A stretch of 64,000 bases of DNA from Massilioclostridium coli (GCF_900095865.1 NZ_FMIZ01000005.1:124001-188000); one strand, 5' to 3'. Positions 44,443 to 54,551 are shown, counted from the stretch's first letter. Translations and numbers: made by a program. The notes: generated by a model from the letters alone, not told the origin.

Positions 44443-45247
44443 ATCAAATCAGCTTTCGGCTGAACGCCAAAACTATCTCAAACGGAAAAAGCGGAACCGT
44501 AATCTGGTTAGGGTGACACAACTGGGCATTTTGGTTGTATTAATTGCCCTTTGGGAGATTCTAGCGGATATTGGCGTTATCGATAGCTTTATTATGAGTA
44601 GCCCTTCCCGTATTTTAAAAACATTTGGTAACTTATCTAATAATGGAATTTTAACTCATTTAGGGGTTACTTTATATGAGACATTAACGGGATTCTTTTT
44701 AGGGGTTATTTTGGGGATCATCATTGCGATTATTCTATGGTGGTCTAAATTTTTATCCAAAGTAAGTGAGCCATTTTTGGTGGTATTAAATAGTTTACCC
44801 AAAATTGCGTTGGGGCCAGTTATTATCATTTGGGTAGGGGCAGGAACAGGTGCAATTGTTTTTATGGCAGTAGCGATTTCGTTAATTGTTACTGTACTGG
44901 AAATGCTCAATGGGTTCCGCAGTACCAACCCAGAGATGATACGGATGGCGCAGAGTTTTTCCGCTAGTAAAGCGCAGATTTTTACTAAAATTGTATTTCC
45001 ATCCAATCTGCATACCTTGTTTAACTCATTAAAAGTAAATATAGGGCTATCCCTAGTTGGGGTAATTGCAGGAGAATTTTTAGTATCCAAAGCGGGGCTT
45101 GGTTATTTAATTGTATATGGCGGCCAGGTCTTTAAATTGGATTTGGTTATGGCAAGTGTCATTATTCTTGCGATAGTAGCGGCAGTTTTATACGAAGTTG
45201 TTGTGTTAGGTGAAAAATTGGTGAACCATTTTGTAAGCCATCACTAA
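44432..45247 (+). CDS. ABC transporter permease (nitrate/sulfonate/taurine type)
   Basis: This is a ~271-residue membrane subunit with six predicted helices and the BPD_transp_1 EAA loop around the AQSFSASKAQIFTKIVFPS segment. Start choice is uncertain: TTG 44432 has GGGGTGAG four bases upstream, in the same style as the ATPase gene; ATG 44411 has none. It overlaps the end of the ATPase gene by 11 bases. The basic N-terminal region (KRKKRNRN) precedes the first helix. Confidence 0.88.
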   Translation: MKNESNQLSAERQNYLKRKKRNRNLVRVTQLGILVVLIALWEILADIGVIDSFIMSSPSRILKTFGNLSNNGILTHLGVTLYETLTGFFLGVILGIIIAIILWWSKFLSKVSEPFLVVLNSLPKIALGPVIIIWVGAGTGAIVFMAVAISLIVTVLEMLNGFRSTNPEMIRMAQSFSASKAQIFTKIVFPSNLHTLFNSLKVNIGLSLVGVIAGEFLVSKAGLGYLIVYGGQVFKLDLVMASVIILAIVAAVLYEVVVLGEKLVNHFVSHH

Positions 45248-45330
45248 AATAGAATAGGAATCTAGGATTCTATTATGCGGCAAGAAATTCCCCCAGCGGG
45301 GTTTCATTTTATTTTTTCAGGAGGGACAGT

Positions 45331-46332
45331 ATGCGTTATTGGAAGAAAATACTTAGTGTTCTATTGGCTGGTATTATGTGTTGCCTGGTAGCGGCAGGAT
45401 GCTCTAGTGAAAAAGAGGAAGGTTTGACAAAATTAAATGTTTGTGAAGTAACCCATTCGTTGTTTTACGCTCCCCAATATGTTGCTATTTCGGAAGGATT
45501 TTTTGCGGAAGAAGGCTTGGAGCTAGAATTGAGCAATGGTGGTGGAGCAGATAAAGTTATGGCTGCGATTCTGTCAGGGGATATGGATATTGGGTTGGCA
45601 GGCCCAGAGGCAAGTATTTATGTATATAATGAAGGAAAAGAGGATCATCCACAAGTATTTGCCCAATTGACCAAACGGGATGGCTCTTTTTTGGTAGCAA
45701 AAGAGGATATACAGGATTTTACATGGGATGATATTAAAGGAAAAACAGTGATTCCAGGTAGAAAAGGTGGAGTGCCTTACATGACATTGGAATATATTAT
45801 TAAAGAAAATGGAATTGACCCAGCAACTGAGACTACTTTAGACGACAGCATCCAGTTTGATTTAATGGCTGGGGCGTTCTCCAGTGGTACAGCGGACTTT
45901 GTTACTTTATTTGAGCCTACTGCATCTATGATTGAACAGGAAGGTAAAGGACATATTGTATGTTCTATTGGTACAGAGAGCGGTGAAATCCCTTATACCG
46001 CTTACTGTGCGAAACAGAGTTATATGGAAGAAAACCCTGAGATTATTCAAGGATTTACCAATGCAGTGGCAAAAGGGCAGCAATGGGTAAAGGAACATAC
46101 CGCAGAAGAAATTGCGGAGTCCATTGTGGATTTCTTCCCAGATACAGATGTAGAAACTTTATCAAGAGGTTTACAAAGCTATATTGATGCGGATGCTTGG
46201 AATGCTACCCCTGTTATGAAAAAAGAAGCTTTCCAACGTTTGCAAGATGTTATGATTTCCGCAGGGGAACTATCTGAATATGTTCCATTTGAGGAAATTA
46301 TCAACAACAGCTATGCGGAAAAAGTAAACTAA
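45331..46332 (+). CDS. ABC transporter substrate-binding lipoprotein (NMT1/THI5-like)
   Basis: This 333-residue receptor is anchored by lipid at Cys24 (VAAGC). The mature part has the NMT1/SsuA-like fold, with VTHSLFYAPQYVAISEGFF near the start, a GGADKVMAAILSGDMDIGL block and the GLAGPEA turn that lines the ligand site. The family binds hydroxymethylpyrimidine, nitrate, sulfonates or formamides; nothing here fixes the ligand. I saw no riboswitch upstream. A short GC hairpin with a T tract (about 45284-45325) precedes the gene and may trim expression of upstream cistrons relative to the receptor. Confidence 0.9.
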   Translation: MRYWKKILSVLLAGIMCCLVAAGCSSEKEEGLTKLNVCEVTHSLFYAPQYVAISEGFFAEEGLELELSNGGGADKVMAAILSGDMDIGLAGPEASIYVYNEGKEDHPQVFAQLTKRDGSFLVAKEDIQDFTWDDIKGKTVIPGRKGGVPYMTLEYIIKENGIDPATETTLDDSIQFDLMAGAFSSGTADFVTLFEPTASMIEQEGKGHIVCSIGTESGEIPYTAYCAKQSYMEENPEIIQGFTNAVAKGQQWVKEHTAEEIAESIVDFFPDTDVETLSRGLQSYIDADAWNATPVMKKEAFQRLQDVMISAGELSEYVPFEEIINNSYAEKVN

Positions 46333-46417
46333 GCAGCCATTTGTTCAAAATTAGCAAGAAAAAAGTTACAATTGGTATTTTTGCGGCTGCATAGGATAAA
46401 GGGAAGGAGTGTGAAAG

Positions 46418-46633
46418 ATGAAATTTACCTTTGATATGACAGTAGGGCAATTACTGGAAAATCCAAAATCCCGTTCGGTTTTTGAGAAGTATACTCCACA
46501 ACTTGTGCATCATCCTATGATTGGAATGGTAAAACATTTTAAACTAAAAGATTTGATGCAGTATGCTAGAAAAGCAAATATTTCTCAAGAAACTGTGAAA
46601 AAAATCCAAACGGAATTGGAATCTTTGTCCTAG
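46418..46633 (+). CDS. Small helical protein of unknown function (DUF1858-like)
   Basis: This is a 71-residue protein without signal or cysteines. The pattern DMTVGQLLENPKSRSVFEKY...HHPMIGMVKHFKLKDL resembles a short helical domain that also occurs fused to other enzymes in gut Firmicutes and resembles DUF1858. The role is unknown. It has a perfect GGAAGGAG site 85 bases after the receptor gene and is followed at once by a terminator, so it is probably the last cistron of the ABC operon. Confidence 0.75.
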   Translation: MKFTFDMTVGQLLENPKSRSVFEKYTPQLVHHPMIGMVKHFKLKDLMQYARKANISQETVKKIQTELESLS

Positions 46634-46635
46634 TA

Positions 46636-46672
46636 AAAAATAGGCTATCCTGAAAGGATAGCCTATTTTTAC
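46636..46672 (+). terminator. Terminator of the ABC transporter operon
   Basis: AAAAATAGGCTATCC (46636-46650) and GGATAGCCTATTTTT (46656-46670) form a perfect 15-bp stem with a TGAAA loop. Confidence 0.92.
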
Positions 46673-46741
46673 TGTTGTTTTAGGTTGTTTTTTCCTCTAT
46701 TTAGTGGTACAATACAACCAAAAAGTTGGGAGGGAAAATAG

Positions 46742-47410
46742 ATGGAAAAAATTGAATTTTTACAAAAAAATCTTTCTTTTTGGAACCGGCTAACTAAGAC
46801 AGAACAACATCTGTTGGAACAAAATGCAATCGAAAAGTCTTTTTGTAAAGGGGAAGTTTTACATAATAGTTCAGAAGGTTGTTTGGGAATGGTACTAGTA
46901 AAAAGCGGACAGATTAGGGCATATCTGTTATCGGAAGATGGAAGAGAAATTACATTGATGCGGCTTTTTCAAGGGGATATCTGTGTTTTATCCGCTTCTT
47001 GTATTTTGGATGCGATTACCTTTGAAGTTTCGATTGATGCGGAAGAAGATAGCCAGGTTGTTATCCTTCCCTCTAATTTAATGCACCAGTTGATGGAACA
47101 AAATATTTATGTAGAAAATTTTACCTATCAGTTAATTGCAGCAAGTTTTTCGGATGTTATGTGGACGATGCAGCAAATTCTATTTATGAGTTTTGATAAA
47201 CGCCTAGCTATTTTTTTACTGGATGAGGTGGCAAAAAACCATTCAGATGCTTTAAAAATTACCCATGAGCAGATTGCAAAGTACATGGGAAGCGCACGGG
47301 AAGTTGTTTCCCGCATGTTAAAATATTTTGAAGGGGAAGGAATTGTGGCACTTTCCCGAGGAGGAATTCAAGTATTGGATAAGAAAAAATTAAAAGGACT
47401 ATTGAACTGA
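46742..47410 (+). CDS. Crp/Fnr-family transcriptional regulator
   Basis: This 222-residue regulator has an N-terminal cyclic-nucleotide-binding fold (about 15-130). The C-terminal Crp-type winged helix has recognition helix SAREVVSRMLKYFEGEG. The E-V-V-S-R residues match the ExxSR recognition pattern of FNR-type proteins. There is no CxxC N-terminal cluster for an iron-sulfur site, although scattered Cys (35, 47, 81, 87) exist. The effector is unknown. A GGGAGG site precedes the ATG. It lies just after the ABC operon and may control it. Confidence 0.9.
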   Translation: MEKIEFLQKNLSFWNRLTKTEQHLLEQNAIEKSFCKGEVLHNSSEGCLGMVLVKSGQIRAYLLSEDGREITLMRLFQGDICVLSASCILDAITFEVSIDAEEDSQVVILPSNLMHQLMEQNIYVENFTYQLIAASFSDVMWTMQQILFMSFDKRLAIFLLDEVAKNHSDALKITHEQIAKYMGSAREVVSRMLKYFEGEGIVALSRGGIQVLDKKKLKGLLN

Positions 47411-47500
47411 TTCGATTTCTCCAATTTTTGAAGAATCCTATTGGACTTCTACTCAGAAAAGCATCCAATTATAGACCAACAAGAGGTTTCGGTATACAAA

Positions 47501-47539
47501 CAAAAAATCCAGGCAAATTATTTGCCTGGATTTTTTGTT
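47501..47539. terminator. Bidirectional terminator between the Crp/Fnr and thioredoxin genes
   Basis: A perfect 17-bp stem pairs CAAAAAATCCAGGCAAA (47501-47517) with TTTGCCTGGATTTTTTG (47521-47537) around TTA. Confidence 0.92.
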
Positions 47540-47640
47540 GAACGGATTTGTGCCGAACGATAACAACCGCCATATGGTAAACTACATATATTGTTTTGGA
47601 TATTCTCCATGATTAAGTCAAAAATTTTATTGTATAGGTA

Positions 47641-47949
47641 TTATCCTAACATTTCTAAAATAGCGGTTTTTGGTTGGACGCCGACAGAAGTGGATTGTTT
47701 CTGTCCATCTTTGAATACCATGAGGGTTGGGATACTCATGACCTGGAAAGATTGTGCCAATTCCATTTGTTCATCAATATTAATTTTACCTACTTTTACT
47801 TGTGGATTTTCTGCAGCAATTTCATCAATAACTGGCGAAAGCATTTTACATGGCATACACCAATCAGCCCAAAAATCCAATAATACTGGGCGGTCGGATT
47901 GTAATACCTCTTGTTCAAAATTTTCTTTTGTAATATGCAATACTGACAT
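47641..47949 (-). CDS. trxA: Thioredoxin with WCMPC active site
   Basis: This is a 102-residue thioredoxin, a general disulfide reductant. The fold motifs VLLDFWADWC, the cis-proline in MSIPTLMVFKDG and the C-terminal helix are present. The active site reads C31-M-P-C34 rather than the usual CGPC, a change expected to alter redox potential or partner choice. No thioredoxin reductase is nearby. The gene lies downstream of eno on the same strand with 81 bases between and has an AAAGGAG site. Confidence 0.95.
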   Translation of the reverse strand: MSVLHITKENFEQEVLQSDRPVLLDFWADWCMPCKMLSPVIDEIAAENPQVKVGKINIDEQMELAQSFQVMSIPTLMVFKDGQKQSTSVGVQPKTAILEMLG

Positions 47950-48030
47950 TTGTCAGGACTCCTTTCTGTTTGATCTGGTTTCAGTATACTCTATGTTTGT
48001 TATTTATTCTGTAACCAAGTCACACAAGGA

Positions 48031-49362
<1,332 letters not shown>

Positions 49363-49492
49363 TTATCATAGAGTATTCAAAAATCCAGAATATTCCAATT
49401 GTTTTTTGGAAAATCCTTGGCATACTAGTAAAGCAAATCAAAGTAATGAACCCCACAATTGCGGGGGATTTTTAAATGGAGATGAAGATCTT

Positions 49493-49759
49493 ATGAAAAA
49501 AATATTAGTAACATTGATGGTTTCTTTCTTATGTTTAGTAATGTTATCCGGATGTTCTGGAGATAAGGACAAAGATAACTCATCCAAAAATTCTTCTGCG
49601 TCCAGCAGTTTATCCAGTACTGTTTCCGATTTGGAATCCAAAGGTTCTGATGTTGCTAGCGATATAAAAGACACGACAAGCAAAGTAGTAAGTGATGGAA
49701 AAGAAGCTGTTAGCAGTATGATGGACCATAGTAGTACCAATGAAAGTTCTAAAGGATAA
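49493..49759 (+). CDS. Small low-complexity lipoprotein
   Basis: This is an 88-residue predicted lipoprotein. The signal peptide MKKILVTLMVSFLCLVMLSGC has lipobox Cys21. The mature 67 residues are Ser/Asp/Lys-rich with a repeated SDVASDIKDTTSKVVSDG pattern like an extended surface spacer. I do not recognise the family. I place the start at ATG 49493 rather than further upstream because the signal peptide begins there. It is followed directly by pdaA, whose start abuts its stop, so the pair is an operon. Confidence 0.7.
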   Translation: MKKILVTLMVSFLCLVMLSGCSGDKDKDNSSKNSSASSSLSSTVSDLESKGSDVASDIKDTTSKVVSDGKEAVSSMMDHSSTNESSKG

Positions 49760-50626
49760 ATGATGAAAAATTATAAAAAAATAGCAATCCAACTGGTAGC
49801 AGTTGGATTGGCTAGTACCATATTAACTGGCTGTGGTACAAAAGGAAAAGATAGCTCATCCCAAACATCCTCTAAAGTACCATTGCCGTCAACCAGTTCT
49901 TCCCCTGTTATCAATGCAGTTTCCCCTACTTTCGGTAATTTAGATACGAAAAAACAAGGTTGGGGCCAGGGAGTACAGTTTGACGAACAAAATATACCCA
50001 TTTCCTGTACAACATTTCAAGAAAAATACGGAAAATATAATGCTGTTTTTGTCAAACAGAATTGTGAAAATCAGATTTTCCTTACCTTTGATGAAGGATA
50101 TGAAAATGGATATACCTCCAAAATCCTGGATGTTTTAAAGGAAAAACAGGTTCCTGCAGTATTTTTTGTTACCTATGATTATGCCAGCAAAAATCCGGAT
50201 TTGATTCAACGAATGATTGACGAAGGGCATATTGTGGGGAACCATAGTTATAGCCACCCATCTATGCCAGAAATTAGTGTAGAAAAACAGCAAGAAGAAA
50301 TTACAAAACTCCATGATTATATTAAACAGGAATTTTCCTATACCATGACGCTGTTCCGTCCTCCAAAAGGGGAATTTTCGGAACAAAGCCTTGCAGTGGC
50401 AAAAGAGTTAGGATATGAAACTGTGTTTTGGAGTTTTGCCTATTCAGATTGGAATGTGGATAAGCAGCCGGACCCATCAGAAGCTTTGAAAAAAACAGTA
50501 GACCGTGCCCATAATGGAGCGGTTTACCTATTGCATGCAGTGAGCAAGACCAATACTGAGATTTTAGGCAATATGATTGACCAACTTCAACAGGAAGGGT
50601 ACAGCTTCCAACCAATGGCAGAATAA
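49760..50626 (+). CDS. pdaA: Delta-lactam-biosynthetic polysaccharide deacetylase PdaA, lipoprotein form
   Basis: This 288-residue NodB-fold deacetylase of the PdaA type removes acetyl from muramic acid, after amidase action, for muramic delta-lactam in spore cortex. The lipobox LTGC has Cys25, unlike Bacillus PdaA as I recall it, followed by a Ser-rich spacer. Catalytic motifs are FLTFDEGYENGYTSK, GNHSYSHPSMPEIS and LFRPPKGEFSE; the closing HAVSKTN motif is typical of PdaA. The first motif reads DEG where Bacillus has DNG. Presence supports sporulation. It abuts the small lipoprotein gene upstream and ends at a strong terminator. Confidence 0.9.
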   Translation: MMKNYKKIAIQLVAVGLASTILTGCGTKGKDSSSQTSSKVPLPSTSSSPVINAVSPTFGNLDTKKQGWGQGVQFDEQNIPISCTTFQEKYGKYNAVFVKQNCENQIFLTFDEGYENGYTSKILDVLKEKQVPAVFFVTYDYASKNPDLIQRMIDEGHIVGNHSYSHPSMPEISVEKQQEEITKLHDYIKQEFSYTMTLFRPPKGEFSEQSLAVAKELGYETVFWSFAYSDWNVDKQPDPSEALKKTVDRAHNGAVYLLHAVSKTNTEILGNMIDQLQQEGYSFQPMAE

Positions 50627-50629
50627 TAT

Positions 50630-50670
50630 AAAAACACCTGGATTTTTTAAATAAGATCCAGGTGTTTTTA
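50630..50670. terminator. Bidirectional terminator after pdaA
   Basis: AAAAACACCTGGAT (50630-50643) and ATCCAGGTGTTTTT (50656-50669) form a perfect 14-bp stem. Confidence 0.92.
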
Positions 50671-50752
50671 TATTTCAAAATAATTACTGTGGATTAGTTT
50701 AAATGTTAGAAAAAGAACACCAATCCAACAATGACTTTCCATTATTTCGCGA

Positions 50753-51463
50753 TTAATTTCTACATAATTGAACCAATTTAGGGATGAATATCATGGCACA
50801 TACTCCTATCAGGACTATTGCAATTACTACTTTGACATAAAAGAAAGATTTTTGTTCGACAGTTGCATCGTAGATTATTGTTTCCGTTCCGTCCAAATTT
50901 ACCCTGACCAATTGATTTTTATCTACAAATAGCATGCGGTCCAAAATTTTTGAGGAATTTTGGAGCCGGTAGGTTATTCCATTGGATATTTTCGTGTGGT
51001 TCCCTAAGTACTCATAGTAATAACGGCGGGTGTTATCATCGTCTGTGAGTAGATAATTCATATCAACCAATTCCCCTTGCAGAGTGATTTCAGCCATAAC
51101 GGTAGATATACCAAAAATTAAAATCAAATTATCTTCCTTCCAATCAACTTGAACATCTGTATTACTATCAATATAAATAATAGATTGAAATTCATAGTTT
51201 GGGTTGTAAATAGAAATTGAGCTGGGCTCACCAAAGCTGCTAATTGCTACCCATCCATTTTCTGAAACAGCAAACCAATCAGGGATAGGATGTTTTTCCG
51301 GCTGTTCCGTTGTGATATGTAAATCGGTATTATTCCAGATAGTTTGTTGTTTGTCAGGACGAATCGTACTTGTTTTGATATTGTTTGGAAAAGCAAATGC
51401 TATTGATGGAAACACAAAGAACATACAACAGAATAAAAGTAAAGCAATTCTGATCCGTTTCAT
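50753..51463 (-). CDS. Exported membrane-anchored protein of unknown function
   Basis: This is a 236-residue protein with an N-terminal signal peptide (MKRIRIALLLFCCMFFVFPSIAF). A ~170-residue extracytoplasmic region is rich in short beta-strand patterns (WVAISSFGEPSSISIYNPNY; VRVNLDGTETIIYD) that look like beta-propeller repeats. One C-terminal membrane helix (about 208-228) and a short basic tail follow. I recognise no family. A GGGGAAGA site precedes the ATG. It has no partner on the same strand except mrp upstream, 116 bases away. Confidence 0.7.
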   Translation of the reverse strand: MKRIRIALLLFCCMFFVFPSIAFAFPNNIKTSTIRPDKQQTIWNNTDLHITTEQPEKHPIPDWFAVSENGWVAISSFGEPSSISIYNPNYEFQSIIYIDSNTDVQVDWKEDNLILIFGISTVMAEITLQGELVDMNYLLTDDDNTRRYYYEYLGNHTKISNGITYRLQNSSKILDRMLFVDKNQLVRVNLDGTETIIYDATVEQKSFFYVKVVIAIVLIGVCAMIFIPKLVQLCRN

Positions 51464-51531
51464 ATTATCTTCCCCTACTCAATCAAATGGTATTTATAAT
51501 TTATGGAGTATAAGTTTTACAATATATAAAA

Positions 51532-51567
51532 TACCTCCTGTTATAGAAAATAGAATAACAAGAGGTA
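51532..51567 (-). terminator. Probable terminator after mrp
   Basis: On the minus strand TACCTC-T-TGTTAT pairs with ATAACA-G-GAGGTA, with one internal mismatch. It is followed by TTTTATAT, a weaker terminator than others in the window. Confidence 0.5.
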
Positions 51568-51579
51568 ATTGTAACATTA

Positions 51580-52407
51580 TTATTTTGTTTTTTCTTCCAG
51601 TTTATCCACAGCGGGTTCAATATAACTACTGTCAAATCCTTCAATAGCACCATTGTCACATGCTTTCGCAAATTCTGGGTTGATTGGCAGTTTTGCTAAA
51701 ACATCTAGGTCAAAATCCTTCGCAATTTCATCAATGTGGCTTTCCCCAAAAATAGAGATTGTCTTACCACAATCTGGGCATTGGAAATAGCTGTAGTTTT
51801 CGATGATACCTAAAATTGGAATATTCATCATATTTGCCATATTTACTGCTTTGGCAACAATCATAGAAACCAATTCTTGTGGTGAGGTGACAACGATAAT
51901 ACCGTCCAATGGGATGGACTGGAACACGGTCAATGGTACATCACCAGTTCCTGGAGGCATGTCCACAAACATATAGTCTACATTTTCCCAAAGCACATTC
52001 TGCCAGAACTGTTGTACGGTGCCAGCAATGACAGGTCCTCTCCATACAACCGGCATACGTTCATCATCTAATAGCAGATTAACAGAAACGACGTCGATCC
52101 CCGTATCGGTTTTAACAGGGTAAAGGGTATCTTGGGTTCCTTGGATTCTTTCGTTTAAGCCAAATAATTTTGGAATGGAAGGGCCAGTAATATCCGCATC
52201 TAAAACAGCAGTGTGGTAACCCCTTCTATTAAAAGCGCAAGCCATCATTGCTGTTACCAGGGATTTTCCAACTCCGCCTTTACCGCTGACAACCCCAATT
52301 ACTTTTTGGATGCTGCTGCCTTCATGAGGTTTTTTTAACAGGCTTTCTTGGGTTCTGGAGCTACAGTCTTTTCCACAGCTACTGCAATCATGTGTACATT
52401 CGCTCAT
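51580..52407 (-). CDS. Mrp/NBP35-family iron-sulfur carrier ATPase
   Basis: This is a 275-residue P-loop ATPase that binds and hands on an iron-sulfur cluster. The deviant Walker A GKGGVGKS is at residues 42-49. The CPDCGK motif near residue 215 supplies the bridging cluster cysteines of the dimer. In addition the first 18 residues carry four cysteines (C4, C8, C11, C15), reminiscent of the N-terminal ferredoxin-like site of eukaryotic Nbp35. The pattern is common in anaerobes. GAGGAG precedes the ATG. Clients are unknown. Confidence 0.93.
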   Translation of the reverse strand: MSECTHDCSSCGKDCSSRTQESLLKKPHEGSSIQKVIGVVSGKGGVGKSLVTAMMACAFNRRGYHTAVLDADITGPSIPKLFGLNERIQGTQDTLYPVKTDTGIDVVSVNLLLDDERMPVVWRGPVIAGTVQQFWQNVLWENVDYMFVDMPPGTGDVPLTVFQSIPLDGIIVVTSPQELVSMIVAKAVNMANMMNIPILGIIENYSYFQCPDCGKTISIFGESHIDEIAKDFDLDVLAKLPINPEFAKACDNGAIEGFDSSYIEPAVDKLEEKTK

Positions 52408-52540
52408 TACTTCATCTCCTCATTTTATCCACCATCCAATGATAGGATGGTTCTTTTTATACTCTTTTAAAATTATAATCCGAATCGATGTTATTTGTCA
52501 ATCTATAAGCATATTAAAATAAAATTTACAATTATTCCGG

Positions 52541-52568
52541 TTAAAAGCTTGACGCTGTATGCTATAAT
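52541..52568 (+). promoter_or_regulatory. Promoter of the ABC-F gene
   Basis: An extended -10 TGCTATAAT (TATAAT at 52563-52568) lies 16 bases after TTAAAA (52541-52546). The leader to the ATG is about 50 bases, too short for a ribosome-mediated attenuator. Confidence 0.65.
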
Positions 52569-52625
52569 GATGATATGTTTGTATTATTTGTAATCCAAAC
52601 TATTTTATGTTAAAGGAAACAGAAC

Positions 52626-54551
52626 ATGCTGGTTTCAATTGAATCAATTGATAAATTTTATTTAGGCAATCCAGTATTACAACAGGTTAGCGCCACAATT
52701 GAAGATCATGACAGGATTGGTCTGATTGGCGCCAACGGTGCCGGTAAATCAACTTTGCTTCGGCTGATTTGTGACCTGGAATCTCCTGATGCTGGAGAAA
52801 TTGCCCGTTCTGCAAAAGTGACAATTGGTTTTTTGCAGCAAAACAGTGGGTTGGAATCCAATAATACCATTTTGGAAGAGATGAAATCGGTATTTTCCGA
52901 TTTGTTAAAAATTCAAAGCCAAATGAAGCAGATAGAAGTAAGATTGGCGGATGAATCCTTAAAATCCAATCCAGAGGAATACCAACGTTTAACGCAGGAA
53001 TATGCCCATCAACAAACCTATTTTGAGCAACGGGATGGGTATTTAATGGAAGTAAAAATCAACACTATTTTAAACGGGATGGGCTTTGGTGATAAGCCAA
53101 AGGAGACCTTGATCCAAACATTAAGCGGCGGTGAAAAAACCCGTTTGGCTATGGCAAAATTGTTATTGGAACAGCCGGATTTGTTGATTTTGGACGAACC
53201 AACCAACCACTTGGATTTTAAAACCCTGATGTGGCTGGAAGATTATTTGAGAGAATACAAAGGCGCACTTTTGGTAGTATCCCATGACCGCTATTTTTTA
53301 GACCAGACGGTTCAGACCATTTGGGAGGTAGAGCAGCATAAGCTTCTTACATTCCGAGGGAACTATTCTAGATATACTGTATTAAAGCAGGAGTATGTGG
53401 AGCGCCAGATGAAAGAATACGAAATCCAGCAAAAGCAGATTGCTTCTATGCAGGATTATATTGACCGGAATATGGCAAGGGCTTCCACTTCCAAGATGGC
53501 GAAAAGCCGTCAGCATGCTTTAGACCGGATGGAGATTGTGGAGCGTCCAGCCTGTTTGGAAAAACCTCCCCGTATCCAGTTCTTTTATGATAAGGAACCG
53601 GTTAAAGATATTTTGGATGTCCAAGATTTGACTTTGATGGTTGGGCGAGGGGAAACACAAAAAACATTAGTGCAACATCTTAATTTACATCTGTTCCGCG
53701 GTGAGAAATTCGCGATTATTGGGGAAAATGGAATTGGAAAATCCAGTTTTTTAAAAGCGGTTCAGCATATTATCCCTATTCCAGAAGGAAAAATTCGTTG
53801 GGGTACCAATACAAGGATTAGTTATTACCGGCAGGAAATGGACCAGTTAAATCCAAACAATACTGTTTTGGAAGAATTATGGAGCCGTTTTCCACATATG
53901 AATGAACAGCAAATCCGTTCGGCTTTGGGCGGTGTGTTACTGACTGGTGAAAATGTTTATAAAAAAGTAGAAGTGATCAGTGGCGGGGAAAAGGCAAAAT
54001 TGAGCCTTGCCATTATTATGATGGAACGTCCTAATGTATTGGTTATGGACGAACCAACTAACCATTTGGATCTTCGTACCAAAGAGGTGTTGGAGCAGGC
54101 ATTGGTTTCTTTTTCCGGTACCATTTTAATGGTATCCCATGATAGGTATCTATTAAACAAAGTGCCTTCTAAAATTATAGACATGCGTCGAGATGGTATC
54201 CATGTTTATTCAGGGAAATTTGATGATTATCTGGAACAAACTCAAAAAGAACAGCAGGCGGCCCAACAGCAAGAACAGGATCAGCCAGTTGTTATAAAAA
54301 AAGCCACAAATGGCTATAAGACAAAACAGCAAAAAGCCGCAGAAGCAAAAATGCGTACCCGTTTACGGGAGTTAGAACGGTTAATTGAACAGACTGAACT
54401 GGATATCGCCCAGCTTGAGGAAGAGATGACAAAGCCAGATGTTTATGAGAACTATTTGGCAATGAATGAAGCTTGCTCCAAATTAGAGGAGTATAAACAA
54501 AACCATTCCAGTTATTTTGAAGAATGGGCTGAATTATCCGAATTGGTATAA
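52626..54551 (+). CDS. ABC-F family ATPase (YdiF/Uup-like)
   Basis: This is a 641-residue soluble protein with two ABC domains and no membrane part. First Walker A: GANGAGKST near residue 38; signature LSGGEKTRLAMAKLL; Walker B LLILDEPTNHLDF. Second: GENGIGKSSF, SGGEKAKLSLA, LVMDEPTNHLDL. The linker between them contains the ABC-F interdomain motif region with TSKMAKSRQ. A charged coiled coil (about 545-635) closes the protein, as in YdiF. Such proteins bind the ribosomal E site; a few protect against antibiotics. With length and coiled coil of YdiF, a housekeeping role is more likely than resistance. Confidence 0.92.
   Translation: MLVSIESIDKFYLGNPVLQQVSATIEDHDRIGLIGANGAGKSTLLRLICDLESPDAGEIARSAKVTIGFLQQNSGLESNNTILEEMKSVFSDLLKIQSQMKQIEVRLADESLKSNPEEYQRLTQEYAHQQTYFEQRDGYLMEVKINTILNGMGFGDKPKETLIQTLSGGEKTRLAMAKLLLEQPDLLILDEPTNHLDFKTLMWLEDYLREYKGALLVVSHDRYFLDQTVQTIWEVEQHKLLTFRGNYSRYTVLKQEYVERQMKEYEIQQKQIASMQDYIDRNMARASTSKMAKSRQHALDRMEIVERPACLEKPPRIQFFYDKEPVKDILDVQDLTLMVGRGETQKTLVQHLNLHLFRGEKFAIIGENGIGKSSFLKAVQHIIPIPEGKIRWGTNTRISYYRQEMDQLNPNNTVLEELWSRFPHMNEQQIRSALGGVLLTGENVYKKVEVISGGEKAKLSLAIIMMERPNVLVMDEPTNHLDLRTKEVLEQALVSFSGTILMVSHDRYLLNKVPSKIIDMRRDGIHVYSGKFDDYLEQTQKEQQAAQQQEQDQPVVIKKATNGYKTKQQKAAEAKMRTRLRELERLIEQTELDIAQLEEEMTKPDVYENYLAMNEACSKLEEYKQNHSSYFEEWAELSELV

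Noticed and set aside
52626-54551. Antibiotic-resistance ABC-F
   Set aside because: Length, linker and C-terminal coiled coil fit YdiF/Uup housekeeping types, and the leader lacks an attenuator.
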